From Bulleidia sp. (GTDB lineage Bacteria; Bacillota_I; Bacilli_A; Erysipelotrichales; Erysipelotrichaceae), in NCBI GenBank assembly GCA_016293365.1, contig JAEDEK010000062.1, forward strand, positions 1 through 11,228: DNA of 11,228 nt, in the 5' to 3' direction. Under the pieces are notes generated by a model. It made no database searches, was not told the origin of the DNA, and was given only the letters and a program-made list of their open reading frames with translations. The translations under genes and the position numbers were made by a program. Below are positions 1-5,950 of the stretch, piece after piece. The number at the start of each line of letters is the position of its first letter. The first letter of the stretch is position 1.

Positions 1-22
1 TTGTTTTCGGTTGCTTGCTTCC

Positions 23-163
23 TTACCGTACATGAGCATTTGCACCGGGGTTATCGTTACCGTAACCTTCCAGAAGGTTGATCGCACCCCAGATACCAAG
101 ACCTGCACCGAGTGCTACTACGAGAGTCTGCAGAACAGTTACTGCGCTGTTGAAAAATGCCAT
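23..163 (-). pseudogene. Truncated Maff2-family small membrane protein (conjugative element remnant)
   Basis: The minus strand from an ATG at 163 reads 46 residues beginning MAFFNSAVTVLQTL, followed by a glycine-rich hydrophobic helix (about residues 8-31) and the segment EGYGNDNPGA. This matches what I know of Maff2-family proteins, small membrane proteins encoded beside the type IV secretion genes of Tn1549-like conjugative elements in Bacillota. A full member has a second hydrophobic stretch and is about 70 residues long. Here the family-like sequence stops after about residue 42 and the frame ends with HVR and a stop at 23-25, so the second half is missing. A clean AAGGAGG site lies 10 bases upstream of the ATG. 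The likely cause is a deletion joining the 5' half to unrelated DNA. The family call is from recall; the truncation is inferred from usual length. Confidence 0.7.
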
Positions 164-297
164 AATAAAATCCTCCTTGCCACTTTGGGCTGAAATAATG
201 ATAGTTGCTGCCGTGATATTCGCCGTGTCCTTTTCGGCCTGTTTTTGTTTTCGCTAACCGCGTTGGTTTACCACAGGACTGGGCCCTGCATCAAGGC

Positions 298-331
298 AAA
301 ATAAAAGCCCTCTGATTTCTCACAGAAGACT
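298..331 (-). terminator. Rho-independent terminator after the 66-residue gene
   Basis: On the minus strand a 9-bp stem (323-331 with 306-314, two G-U pairs) and an 8-base loop are followed by TTTTATTTT (306-298). It lies 13 bases past the stop of the gene at 344-544 and separates it from the Maff2 fragment. Confidence 0.65.
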
Positions 332-343
332 TACATACATTGG

Positions 344-544
344 TTATCCGATTTCGATCTCGATCTTCTTGCTATCGTAATAGCCTAAGATATCGAGGAT
401 CTCTTCCAGGTACTTCTTACTCCTGGCGTACTTTTCTCCGGTATCCAGGCGGATCCAGATCATTGTTTCGCTCGGCACAGTATCGATGCTGATGATGTGG
501 TCAGCATTCAGATATTCCTGGCCGGTGTAGATGAATTTTGCCAT
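344..544 (-). CDS. Small hypothetical protein, 66 aa, in conjugative element remnant
   Basis: I do not recognise this protein. It is 66 residues, soluble by appearance, with an N-terminal half of likely beta strands (KFIYTG, HIISIDTVP, MIWIRLDTG) and a helix around residues 40-54 (KKYLEEILDILG), ending in an acidic/isoleucine-rich tail. A strong GGAGG site lies 6 bases before the ATG at 544 and a terminator follows, so it looks intact and expressible. It overlaps the last 37 bases of the parA fragment in a different frame, which supports the view that the parA tail is an accident of deletion and not a real C-terminus. By context it is probably a cargo or accessory gene of the same decayed conjugative element. 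No function can be assigned. Confidence 0.6.
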   Translation of the reverse strand: MAKFIYTGQEYLNADHIISIDTVPSETMIWIRLDTGEKYARSKKYLEEILDILGYYDSKKIEIEIG

Positions 545-765
545 ACTTCCTCCTTCCCTTGACTGGCCTTGTTTCTTCGGGCCTTAGGTGCCGAGGGAGC
601 TTGGCCGTCAGTTTTTTTTGCGGTCAGATCACCCTGTGGGTCGAAATCCACAGCCAGTACTTCCTGCCCGTTACGTGCAAGTCCGATCGCAACATTTGCT
701 GTTGTGGTGGTCTTGCCCACGCCACCTTTCTGGTTTGCTACTGAAATTACTTTGCAATTGGACAT
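508..765 (-). pseudogene. ParA/Soj-type ATPase, truncated after the first ~50 residues
   Basis: The reading frame from ATG 765 starts MSNCKVISVANQKGGVGKTT, an unmistakable ParA deviant Walker A (KGGVGKTT, residues 13-20), followed by the A' region VLAVDFDPQGDLT (about residues 37-49). Full ParA/Soj proteins are about 250-275 residues; here family similarity ends at residue 49 and a lysine-rich, proline/alanine-rich tail of 36 residues follows, so Walker B and the DNA-binding and dimer surfaces are missing. The tail begins at an A8 run (612-619 on the plus strand) and runs into the next gene. ParA genes of this type are carried by Tn1549-like conjugative elements together with Maff2 genes, so this fits an internally deleted element. 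The product cannot be a working partition ATPase. Confidence 0.8.
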
Positions 766-774
766 AATAAAAAT

Positions 775-818
775 CTCCTTTCACATTCCACCAGCAAGTA
801 GTGGATATGTAAAAGGAG
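775..818 (-). promoter_or_regulatory. Leader hairpin sequestering the parA ribosome binding site
   Basis: In the minus-strand transcript bases 818-807 pair with 786-775 (12 bp, one G-U) and, after a one-base bulge at 806, bases 805-801 pair with 791-787 (5 bp), leaving a 9-base loop (800-792). The 3' arm contains the AAAGGAG ribosome site of parA, which is therefore fully paired with a CTCCTTTT anti-ribosome-site strand. The stem is followed at once by ATTTTTATT and then the ATG, so it could act as a translational block, an intrinsic terminator/attenuator, or both. Pairing is seen directly; function is inferred. Confidence 0.6.
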
Positions 819-966
819 TGTTGCCTGGTTTGATTGATTTGTATCTGCAATTTATTGTGAATTGAAGATTCAAATCACAGATCCTCTTAGTAAGGGCTGC
901 TAATATATTAGAAGAAAATACGTGCAGTATTTCGGATCAATGAGAAATGCTCGGATGTTTCTTTAG

Positions 967-1000
967 AAAAGAAAAGCGATGAACATTTTTAGCTCATCGC
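967..1000 (-). terminator. Rho-independent terminator of tRNA-Arg
   Basis: Minus-strand stem GCGATGA/TCATCGC (1000-994 with 982-976, 11-base loop) is followed by TTTTCTTTT (975-967). It sits about 50 bases past the tRNA 3' end. A second inverted repeat (8 bp, 1002-1009 with 1015-1022) lies between it and the tRNA. Confidence 0.65.
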
Positions 1001-1049
1001 GTACTTTTATAGGCTAAAAGTATCAAAAATGCCGTTATTTAAGTTGAAA

Positions 1050-1126
1050 TGGCGTCCCAGAAGGGGTTCGAACCCATGACTTCCGCCTTAGGAGGGCGGT
1101 ACTCTATCCAGCTGAGTTACTGGGAC
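1050..1126 (-). tRNA. tRNA-Arg (anticodon CCT)
   Basis: The minus strand folds as a full cloverleaf: perfect 7-bp acceptor stem GTCCCAG/CTGGGAC, D stem ACTC/GAGT, anticodon stem CCGCC/GGCGG with loop CTCCTAA giving anticodon CCT (reads AGG arginine codons), and a T arm with loop TTCGAAC. The T stem has one T-T mismatch at its second pair (50-64). The discriminator base is G and the CCA end is encoded in the DNA (1052-1050). Arginine CCT tRNA genes are frequent integration sites for mobile elements, and the conjugative-element remnant lies on its 3' side. Confidence 0.95.
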
Positions 1127-1146
1127 ATCTGAATAATGCAAGACAC

Positions 1147-1174
1147 ATTATACCATAAAATGGAGTTTAGAATA
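1147..1174 (-). promoter_or_regulatory. Probable tRNA-Arg promoter
   Basis: A perfect TATAAT (1152-1147, minus strand) lies 20 bases before the mature tRNA 5' end. The -35 region is poor (TATTCT at 1174-1169, 16-base spacer), so only the -10 is convincing. A 10-bp palindrome GGCATATGCC lies just upstream. Confidence 0.5.
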
Positions 1175-1205
1175 CATGGCATATGCCTTATCTGACTGAT
1201 ATAGC

Positions 1206-1580
1206 GTTACTATTCACCGATAACGGTTGATCAGAAATGCTGTTAATAGGAGTTTTCTAAAGAAATTCTGTATGAATGTACATGACTCTATAAGCTCAAT
1301 TATGGGCTTATATGTGCGTGTGCATGTTTACTTCTTTGTAATTCACTTTCTGTGTCCGTTTATTACAGGTATTCAGAATGCAACATATCCATGCATAGCA
1401 GATGAAAGAAACTGTCGGAAATTGAAAACAAAGAAGAATGTCTCTCATCAGTTCGTATCAAAAGTGCTGTCTGAACTTGAAAATATTCTGAGACAAACAA
1501 AGAGAATGACAGTAACTGTGGTAATCAGAATAACCACAACTGCCATTCTTTTTCGTAGTTATTTATCGGTGAACAGTAAC
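1206..1580. mobile_element. MITE-like element bounded by 18-bp inverted repeats
   Basis: Bases 1206-1223 (GTTACTATTCACCGATAA) recur inverted at 1563-1580 with one mismatch (17/18). They bracket a 375-base stretch with no convincing gene that fits exactly between the tRNA promoter and the terminator of the KbaZ-family gene. An internal hairpin with a U-run lies near the right end. No clear target duplication is visible in the flanks, so it may be a decayed non-autonomous insertion or a deleted insertion sequence. I do not recognise the repeat as belonging to a named family. The open plus-strand frame through it (1227-1769) resembles nothing known and runs into the KbaZ gene on the opposite strand, so I do not call it. 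Confidence 0.45.
1504..1553 (+). terminator. Terminator-like hairpin inside the inverted-repeat element
   Basis: On the plus strand GAATG/CATTC (1504-1508 with 1544-1548), CAGT/ACTG (1510-1513 with 1539-1542) and TGTGGT/ACCACA (1517-1522 with 1533-1538) form one long stem with an A-C mismatch and a 3-base bulge, followed by TTTTT (1549-1553). It resembles a plus-strand intrinsic terminator, although no plus-strand gene is recognised upstream. Confidence 0.4.
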
Positions 1581-1584
1581 CATC

Positions 1585-1611
1585 AAAAAAGGATGAGCAT
1601 ATTGCTCATCC
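1585..1611 (-). terminator. Rho-independent terminator of the KbaZ-family gene
   Basis: A perfect 9-bp stem GGATGAGCA/TGCTCATCC (1591-1599, 1603-1611) with a 3-base loop is followed on the minus strand by TTTTTT (1590-1585), 17 bases after the stop codon. Confidence 0.85.
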
Positions 1612-1628
1612 CAAAGGGAGGTATGATA

Positions 1629-2939
1629 TCAGAACAGTTCGCTTTGATGAGTAGCGTAGAGATATTCGTTGATTGTATCGCAGATATGGTCAACGATCAG
1701 TACTTCAGGATCATTGGCGATGACACCTTCTCTGACCTTTGTATACTGACGAGGCATGAACTGACTTAACAGATTCAGTGGTACACCACCTTTGAGGTTG
1801 TTGATCATTGCTTCACGAGCTTCGGATACTTCCTTTTCAGGCATGTAGTAACGGCATCTGTCAGAGAAGGAATACTTTCTCTTGAGTGCAATTTCCTTAT
1901 CTGTGCCAACGTAGTGCTTCTGCCAGTACTTAGGCTGAGCAAGCATTGCTTTATCGAGTACTTCCATGAAGTGGCTTCCTTCATCACCATACAGTTCCTT
2001 TTCTGCATATGCCAGAGCAAACAGAGCTTCTCTCATGGCAAATGTCAGGCCAGGGCCGACCTTCAGAATCGCAACGCCATCTTCAACCAGTTCTCTCAGT
2101 TTGATCTTTGTCTGATAGTCTGTAGAATGACCTTCGAATACGATATTGTCATAGTCTTTGATAGCTGCGCATAATTCAACAGCCTTTGCACGGTCATATT
2201 CTGTGCATCCGGCATCCTTTTCTTCAACGCCAGGCTGAACAACGATACCGATGACATTACTCCATGCATGTTCCAGACCATTTGACTTGAATGCTTCTTC
2301 AAATGTATTCAATGTAGCCTTGAAATCTTCCGGTTTTGTAACCTGTACGCAGTCAGCTGCAGCACCACCCTGCTGTCCACCAGGAATCGGAACTTCACTG
2401 CCGACGATGTAAACAGGTTCAACAGCATCTGGGTTTGTCTTAAGAAGCTGCACATATGTGTCTTCTGCGACACGTGCCAGCTGCGCACCTCTTCTTGCGA
2501 TTGTTGCATCGCTCAGACGTGTATTCGGATCATCATCTGCTACCTTCATACTTGTATCGATGTGGATCTTTGTAAAGCCGGCAGCAACATAGCAGCGGAT
2601 CAGCTCTTCAGATTCCTTCATTGCTTCTGCTTCAGGCTTGGAAGCAAATGTCAGAGGGCCAAGATGGTCACCGCCAAGGAACAGCCTGGACTTGTCAAAG
2701 CCGATTTCATCTGCGAGCTTTTCAACAAAAGCCTTGAAATCTGCAGGCTTCATACCTGTATAGCCACCATACTGGTCACACTGGTTTGCTGTACTTTCGA
2801 TTAATACACAGGAGTTATCTTCCTTACCGCGTAACAGTGCAGCCTTAATGACATATTCGTTTGCACTGCAGCAGGAGTAGATACCTACGGCTCTGCCTTC
2901 TTTCTGGGCAGTTACAATTTTCTTTAATGGATTTTCCAT
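1629..2939 (-). CDS. kbaZ: GatZ/KbaZ-family protein (tagatose-bisphosphate aldolase non-catalytic subunit type)
   Basis: The 436-residue product belongs to the GatZ/KbaZ family (E. coli members about 420-426 residues). Seen in order: IESTANQCDQYGGYTGM (47-63), GGDHLGP (89-95), IHIDTSM (125-131), EPVYIVGSEVPIPGG (174-188) and FEGHSTDYQ near 270, all typical family blocks. In enterobacteria the protein supports the catalytic GatY/KbaY subunit, which splits tagatose-1,6-bisphosphate into dihydroxyacetone phosphate and glyceraldehyde-3-phosphate. Some stand-alone members are reported to epimerise fructose-6-P and tagatose-6-P at C4. No gatY/kbaY or kinase gene is in the window. The gene is monocistronic with its own promoter and terminator. 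I chose ATG 2939: an upstream TTG at 2963 would extend the frame by 8 residues, but those codons contain the GGGAGG ribosome site. The family is certain; the reaction here is not. Confidence 0.85.
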   Translation of the reverse strand: MENPLKKIVTAQKEGRAVGIYSCCSANEYVIKAALLRGKEDNSCVLIESTANQCDQYGGYTGMKPADFKAFVEKLADEIGFDKSRLFLGGDHLGPLTFASKPEAEAMKESEELIRCYVAAGFTKIHIDTSMKVADDDPNTRLSDATIARRGAQLARVAEDTYVQLLKTNPDAVEPVYIVGSEVPIPGGQQGGAAADCVQVTKPEDFKATLNTFEEAFKSNGLEHAWSNVIGIVVQPGVEEKDAGCTEYDRAKAVELCAAIKDYDNIVFEGHSTDYQTKIKLRELVEDGVAILKVGPGLTFAMREALFALAYAEKELYGDEGSHFMEVLDKAMLAQPKYWQKHYVGTDKEIALKRKYSFSDRCRYYMPEKEVSEAREAMINNLKGGVPLNLLSQFMPRQYTKVREGVIANDPEVLIVDHICDTINEYLYATHQSELF

Positions 2940-2968
2940 GGATTTTTTATCCTCCCAATACAATTCAC

Positions 2969-2997
2969 ATTATATAAGGAATACTAATAAATAAGAA
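2969..2997 (-). promoter_or_regulatory. Promoter of the KbaZ-family gene
   Basis: A perfect TATAAT (2974-2969) lies 29 bases before the chosen ATG. The -35 candidate, TTCTTA at 2997-2992 with a 17-base spacer, is weak. Confidence 0.5.
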
Positions 2998-3007
2998 TGT
3001 GGATGCT

Positions 3008-3027
3008 GAATAATACAAATAACAGAC
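3008..3027 (-). promoter_or_regulatory. Candidate operator upstream of the KbaZ-family gene (degenerate copy of shared motif)
   Basis: The minus strand reads GTCTGTTATTTGTATTATTC. Aligned with one gap it matches the repeated motif before nagA (GTTTGTTAATTTGTATAAAC). It lies about 10 bases upstream of the -35 region. This copy is the weakest of the four. Confidence 0.3.
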
Positions 3028-3090
3028 TAAAAATGAACAGAAAACAGGATGAGATGATGTGTAAATTAGGAAAATGGAAACGAAAAAGAC

Positions 3091-3116
3091 AAATGAAAAC
3101 GATCCCGCAGGATCGT
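3091..3116 (-). terminator. Terminator of the HAD operon
   Basis: A perfect 7-bp stem ACGATCC/GGATCGT (3099-3105, 3110-3116) with a 4-base loop is followed on the minus strand by TTTCATTT. The U-run is short, but the hairpin begins only 6 bases after the HAD stop codon. Confidence 0.65.
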
Positions 3117-3122
3117 CATGAA

Positions 3123-3890
3123 TCAGATGATCAGTTCGATATAATCACTGATGTTATCGCACACATACTTTGCATGGGCATGAAGCTCTTTTTTGCCGGA
3201 TGTCATACAGCATCCCTGATCGGCAAATTCCATTAATGGAATATCATTTTCAGCATCTCCAATGGCATAGATATCTGTTTCCTCGATGTGCAGGTAATCT
3301 TTGAGAAAGTGGAGTCCATGTGCTTTGGAGATTCCTTTCGGTACTACATCGACAACATATTTATTGGCATAGGCACTGATCTGTGATGAAAAGCGATCGT
3401 TGAGTTTTCTGGCAATCGCAGATGCCTCTTCCTGTGTTTCATAGGAAATGACAATCTGTGCATATTTACCCATGTCCAGAAGCTGCTGCTCACTGATATC
3501 CGGCATCAGTCCAGGATACCGCTTTTCTTCCAGCTGGTCATTGACAATGATGCGATGTCTGTGGAATCCGTCATTCACAACATAGGATACAACTCCTGGA
3601 ATGGATTTTGCGAGATACATGATGTCGTGAGACATTAATGGATCCAGATAGGAGGAAAACAGTTCATTTCCATCCCTGTCAAATAACATGCCGCCATTAT
3701 TGGTAATATAGTAGTCGGCAGGGATATTATATTTTCCGACTTCCTCCAGGATGGATTCCATGGATCTTCCTGTATCCATGACGAACATATTTCCTGCATC
3801 CTTCCATCTGTGGATGGAATCCAGATCCTGTTGTGTCACATGATCGAGGTATTTTAATGTTCCATCATAATCACTGGCGAGTAATTTCAT
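3123..3890 (-). CDS. Cof-type HAD-IIB family phosphatase
   Basis: A 255-residue soluble hydrolase of the haloacid dehalogenase superfamily, Cof/IIB type. All four motifs are visible: I DYDGT (nucleophile D7, acid/base D9), II TGR (T40), III the lysine in KGISKAHGL (K189), and IV GDAEND (D212, D216). The region between motifs II and III (about 80-185) is the IIB cap. Members usually dephosphorylate sugar phosphates or related small metabolites; the substrate cannot be read from sequence, although nearby amino-sugar genes make a sugar phosphate plausible. It is translationally coupled to the upstream gene: its ATG overlaps that gene's stop as ATGA (3887-3890), with AAAGGA as ribosome site. Length and motifs are complete, so it should be active. 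Confidence 0.88.
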   Translation of the reverse strand: MKLLASDYDGTLKYLDHVTQQDLDSIHRWKDAGNMFVMDTGRSMESILEEVGKYNIPADYYITNNGGMLFDRDGNELFSSYLDPLMSHDIMYLAKSIPGVVSYVVNDGFHRHRIIVNDQLEEKRYPGLMPDISEQQLLDMGKYAQIVISYETQEEASAIARKLNDRFSSQISAYANKYVVDVVPKGISKAHGLHFLKDYLHIEETDIYAIGDAENDIPLMEFADQGCCMTSGKKELHAHAKYVCDNISDYIELII

Positions 3891-4528
3891 TTCTTCTGTT
3901 CCTTTTCTATCTTTTCTGCAGTATCTGCATCTACCAGTGCGAAATGCTGACGACTCAGCTCGGCATATTTCTTCTGGTTTTCGCGGTCTTTCTTATTTTT
4001 GTAGATGACGGAGATCAGATATTCATTGACACCTTTTTCTCTGTCTTCCATGTTTTCAACTTCCTCAAGAAGATCCTTGAGATCCTTGTCATTTTTCAGA
4101 ATGAAGATATTATAGACACGGTTTGCTTCAAACTTCATTCTTTCGTTCGGTAATTCATTGATTAAGGAAAGATATTTCTTACTGTTTCTGGCATCTTCCA
4201 ATCCTACATAGAAGTTGAACGCCTTCATATAGTAGTTTTCTTTCTGTGGGGTTGTTAACGGCATTGCACAGATCTGCTCAAGAATCGCAGTTGCCTCCTT
4301 TTTCTTCTGCTCAACGAGTGCTGCATTCAGCTTCAGGTCGAGAATTGCTGATTTTGGGAACAGTGTTTTCATGAAACGTGAGTCTATTTTACTGTGGAAC
4401 TCTTCAAAACTGCCGTTTTCCAACAGTGAAACCATCTTTCTGTAAGTTGTTGTTTTGAGTGTGTTGATGACCGTAAACATGACAAGAGCGACGACAACTG
4501 CTACGGCAATGACTTTCATAAAATCCAT
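3887..4528 (-). CDS. Hypothetical N-terminally anchored helical-repeat protein
   Basis: The 213-residue product is not one I recognise by name. It has one N-terminal membrane helix (about residues 4-22, MKVIAVAVVVALVMFTVIN) and then an almost wholly helical, lysine/glutamate-rich region with repeated pairs of helices (for example around NAALVEQKKKEATAILEQI and ANRVYNIFILKNDKDLKDLLEEV) that look like degenerate TPR repeats. It is probably a membrane-tethered scaffold with a cytoplasmic C-terminus, judging from positive residues after the helix. I chose ATG 4528: a TTG at 4549 would add 7 residues, but its codons hold the AGAAGG ribosome site lying 10 bases before 4528. It shares an operon with the HAD phosphatase through an ATGA overlap, suggesting a linked role. 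Confidence 0.7.
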   Translation of the reverse strand: MDFMKVIAVAVVVALVMFTVINTLKTTTYRKMVSLLENGSFEEFHSKIDSRFMKTLFPKSAILDLKLNAALVEQKKKEATAILEQICAMPLTTPQKENYYMKAFNFYVGLEDARNSKKYLSLINELPNERMKFEANRVYNIFILKNDKDLKDLLEEVENMEDREKGVNEYLISVIYKNKKDRENQKKYAELSRQHFALVDADTAEKIEKEQKK

Positions 4529-4554
4529 AAAAATAAAACCTTCTTTCAATGGAT

Positions 4555-4560
4555 ATTATA
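4555..4560 (-). promoter_or_regulatory. -10 element for the helical-repeat/HAD operon
   Basis: The minus strand has TATAAT at 4560-4555, 26 bases before the chosen ATG. No good -35 hexamer is visible at the usual distance. Operator copy 1 (4586-4605) lies just upstream, near where an activator could sit. Confidence 0.5.
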
Positions 4561-4585
4561 CAGAAATCGGGAATACAAGACGAGT

Positions 4586-4605
4586 GTTTGTTAATTAGTA
4601 CAAAT
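4586..4605 (+). promoter_or_regulatory. Shared operator motif, copy 1 (nagA / divergent operon)
   Basis: GTTTGTTAATTAGTACAAAT. It contains a near-palindrome TTTGT-N8-ACAAA and matches copy 2 (4706-4725) at 17 of 20 positions. It lies in the divergent region between the helical-repeat/HAD operon and nagA, so it could serve either unit. Confidence 0.5.
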
Positions 4606-4646
4606 ATGATGATAAATATTAGGGATGGAATTATGGATGAACATGC

Positions 4647-4675
4647 TGGTCACAACAGTATGGAAACGATATAAT
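4647..4675 (+). promoter_or_regulatory. Candidate nagA promoter with overlapping cre-like site
   Basis: TGGTCA (4647-4652), a 17-base spacer and a perfect TATAAT (4670-4675). The sequence TGGAAACGATATAA (4661-4674) overlaps the -10 and matches the catabolite-response consensus TGWAANCGNTNWCA at all but two positions, so CcpA-type control is possible. An alternative weaker -10, TACAAT, lies at 4767-4772 closer to the gene. Confidence 0.4.
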
Positions 4676-4705
4676 GAGTTTACACAAAGACAGAAGGGTG
4701 GGATG

Positions 4706-4725
4706 GTTTGTTAATTTGTATAAAC
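4706..4725 (+). promoter_or_regulatory. Shared operator motif, copy 2 (nagA)
   Basis: GTTTGTTAATTTGTATAAAC, exactly 120 bases downstream of copy 1 and about 25 bases after the start expected for the promoter at 4647-4675. That position would suit a repressor roadblock, and the paired sites could permit looping. Confidence 0.5.
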
Positions 4726-4798
4726 TGTTCACCAAATCTGTCATGATTTTTAACACTTGGAAAGACTACAATATAGGAAATGGAGGTAATCTTTAATC

Positions 4799-5938
4799 AT
4801 GATTATTCAGAGTAAACGCGTCTGGGTTGCAGGTCAGTTCCTGGAAGCTCAGGTCGAATTTGAAAACGACAAAATTACGAATGTATTGCCTTATGGCACA
4901 AAGCCGGTAGATGTAGATTACGGCAATGACCGTATCGTACCTGGCTTCATTGATATCCATACACATGGATATGACACATGGGATACAAATGATGCTACAC
5001 CAGAGGGTCTGCGTCATTGGATGAAGGAAATCCCTTCGGAAGGTGTAACAGGTATCTGCCCGACAACAATTACACAGAGTCATGAAGTTCTTTCTGCTGC
5101 AGTCAAGAATGTTGCACGTGTTGTAGAAGAAGGATATGAAGGTGCAGAAATCCTCGGTATCCACTTTGAAGGACCATATCTGGATCAGAAGTACAAAGGA
5201 GCTCAGCCGGAACAGTTCTGTGTCAAACCGGATGTAGAAGAATTCAAGCAATATCAGGAAGATGCTAAAGGACTGATCAAGGTCATTACAATGGCATGTG
5301 AACATGACGAAGACTTTGCACTGACAGAATACTGTGCAAGCCATGGCGTACTTGTTTCCCAGGGTCACTCTGGCGCAACATATCAGCAGGCAGTCATGGC
5401 AGTCGCACATGGTGCAATGTCCATGACACATGTATTCAACGGTATGTCCCCATTCCACCACAGAGATCCAGGTCTTGTCGGTGCGGCATTCCGTTTAAGA
5501 GATGTCTATGGTGAAGTTATCTGCGATGGTAATCATTCCAACATCAATTCCCTCAACAACTACTTCATGTCCAAGGGAAGAGATTATGCCATCATGATTT
5601 CCGACTCCTTAATGGCTAAGGGTTGCCCGGTCGGTTCCAAGTTCCTGTTCGGTGGCAATGAAATTGAAGTCTATCCGGATGGAAGTGCCCATCTGACAAG
5701 CACAAAGGGACTTGCAGGTAGTACACTGCGGATCAACAGAGGTCTTGAAATCCTGGTTGAAAAGGCTGGTGTTCCATTTGATTATGCGATTAACTCCTGC
5801 ACACTCAATCCGGCAAGAGCACTCGGAGTAGATGATCGTAAGGGTAAGATCTGCACAGGCTATGATGCAGATATCGTAGTTCTGAACAATGACTATGATG
5901 TTGTTCAGACATATGCAAGAGGCGTTGCCTGCAAATAA
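4799..5938 (+). CDS. nagA: N-acetylglucosamine/galactosamine-6-phosphate deacetylase
   Basis: A complete 379-residue amidohydrolase of the NagA family. It removes acetate from N-acetylglucosamine-6-P or, in Aga pathways, N-acetylgalactosamine-6-P, in the cytoplasm. Seen: PGFIDIHTHG with H54 and H56, HFEGPYL with metal ligand E124, GHSGA with H190, THVFNGM with H211, substrate-contact H246 in CDGNHSN, and catalytic aspartate D269 in SDSLMAKG (most family members have TDA here). The C-terminal NPARALG and GYDADIVVLN segments are standard. GGAGG (4782-4786) precedes ATG 4799. It is monocistronic, ended by a strong hairpin. No glucosamine-6-P deaminase (NagB) gene is adjacent; AgaS lies 3 kb away and shares a promoter motif, so a galactosamine-branch role (AgaA) is as likely as the glucosamine one. 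The substrate cannot be decided from sequence. Confidence 0.93.
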   Translation: MIIQSKRVWVAGQFLEAQVEFENDKITNVLPYGTKPVDVDYGNDRIVPGFIDIHTHGYDTWDTNDATPEGLRHWMKEIPSEGVTGICPTTITQSHEVLSAAVKNVARVVEEGYEGAEILGIHFEGPYLDQKYKGAQPEQFCVKPDVEEFKQYQEDAKGLIKVITMACEHDEDFALTEYCASHGVLVSQGHSGATYQQAVMAVAHGAMSMTHVFNGMSPFHHRDPGLVGAAFRLRDVYGEVICDGNHSNINSLNNYFMSKGRDYAIMISDSLMAKGCPVGSKFLFGGNEIEVYPDGSAHLTSTKGLAGSTLRINRGLEILVEKAGVPFDYAINSCTLNPARALGVDDRKGKICTGYDADIVVLNNDYDVVQTYARGVACK

Positions 5939-5950
5939 TAACTGACAGAT

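Noticed and set aside
11..193. A 60-codon plus-strand frame at the left end
   Set aside because: It lies opposite the Maff2 fragment, which has a strong ribosome site and recognisable sequence.
1227..1769. A 180-codon open frame on the plus strand
   Set aside because: It resembles no protein, has no fitting terminator, runs through the KbaZ-family terminator and overlaps the end of that gene on the opposite strand.
2940..2963. N-terminal extension of the KbaZ-family protein from TTG 2963
   Set aside because: The extension's codons include the GGGAGG ribosome site for the ATG at 2939, and family members begin near that ATG.
4724..4733. ACTGTTCACC before nagA, shared with the right inverted repeat of the element at 1563-1580
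   Set aside because: Only 10 bases match and nothing around them is alike, so chance is sufficient.
4793..5461. A 222-codon open frame antisense to nagA
   Set aside because: It is cysteine-rich, lacks a ribosome site and lies wholly opposite well-conserved nagA motifs, so it is a shadow frame.
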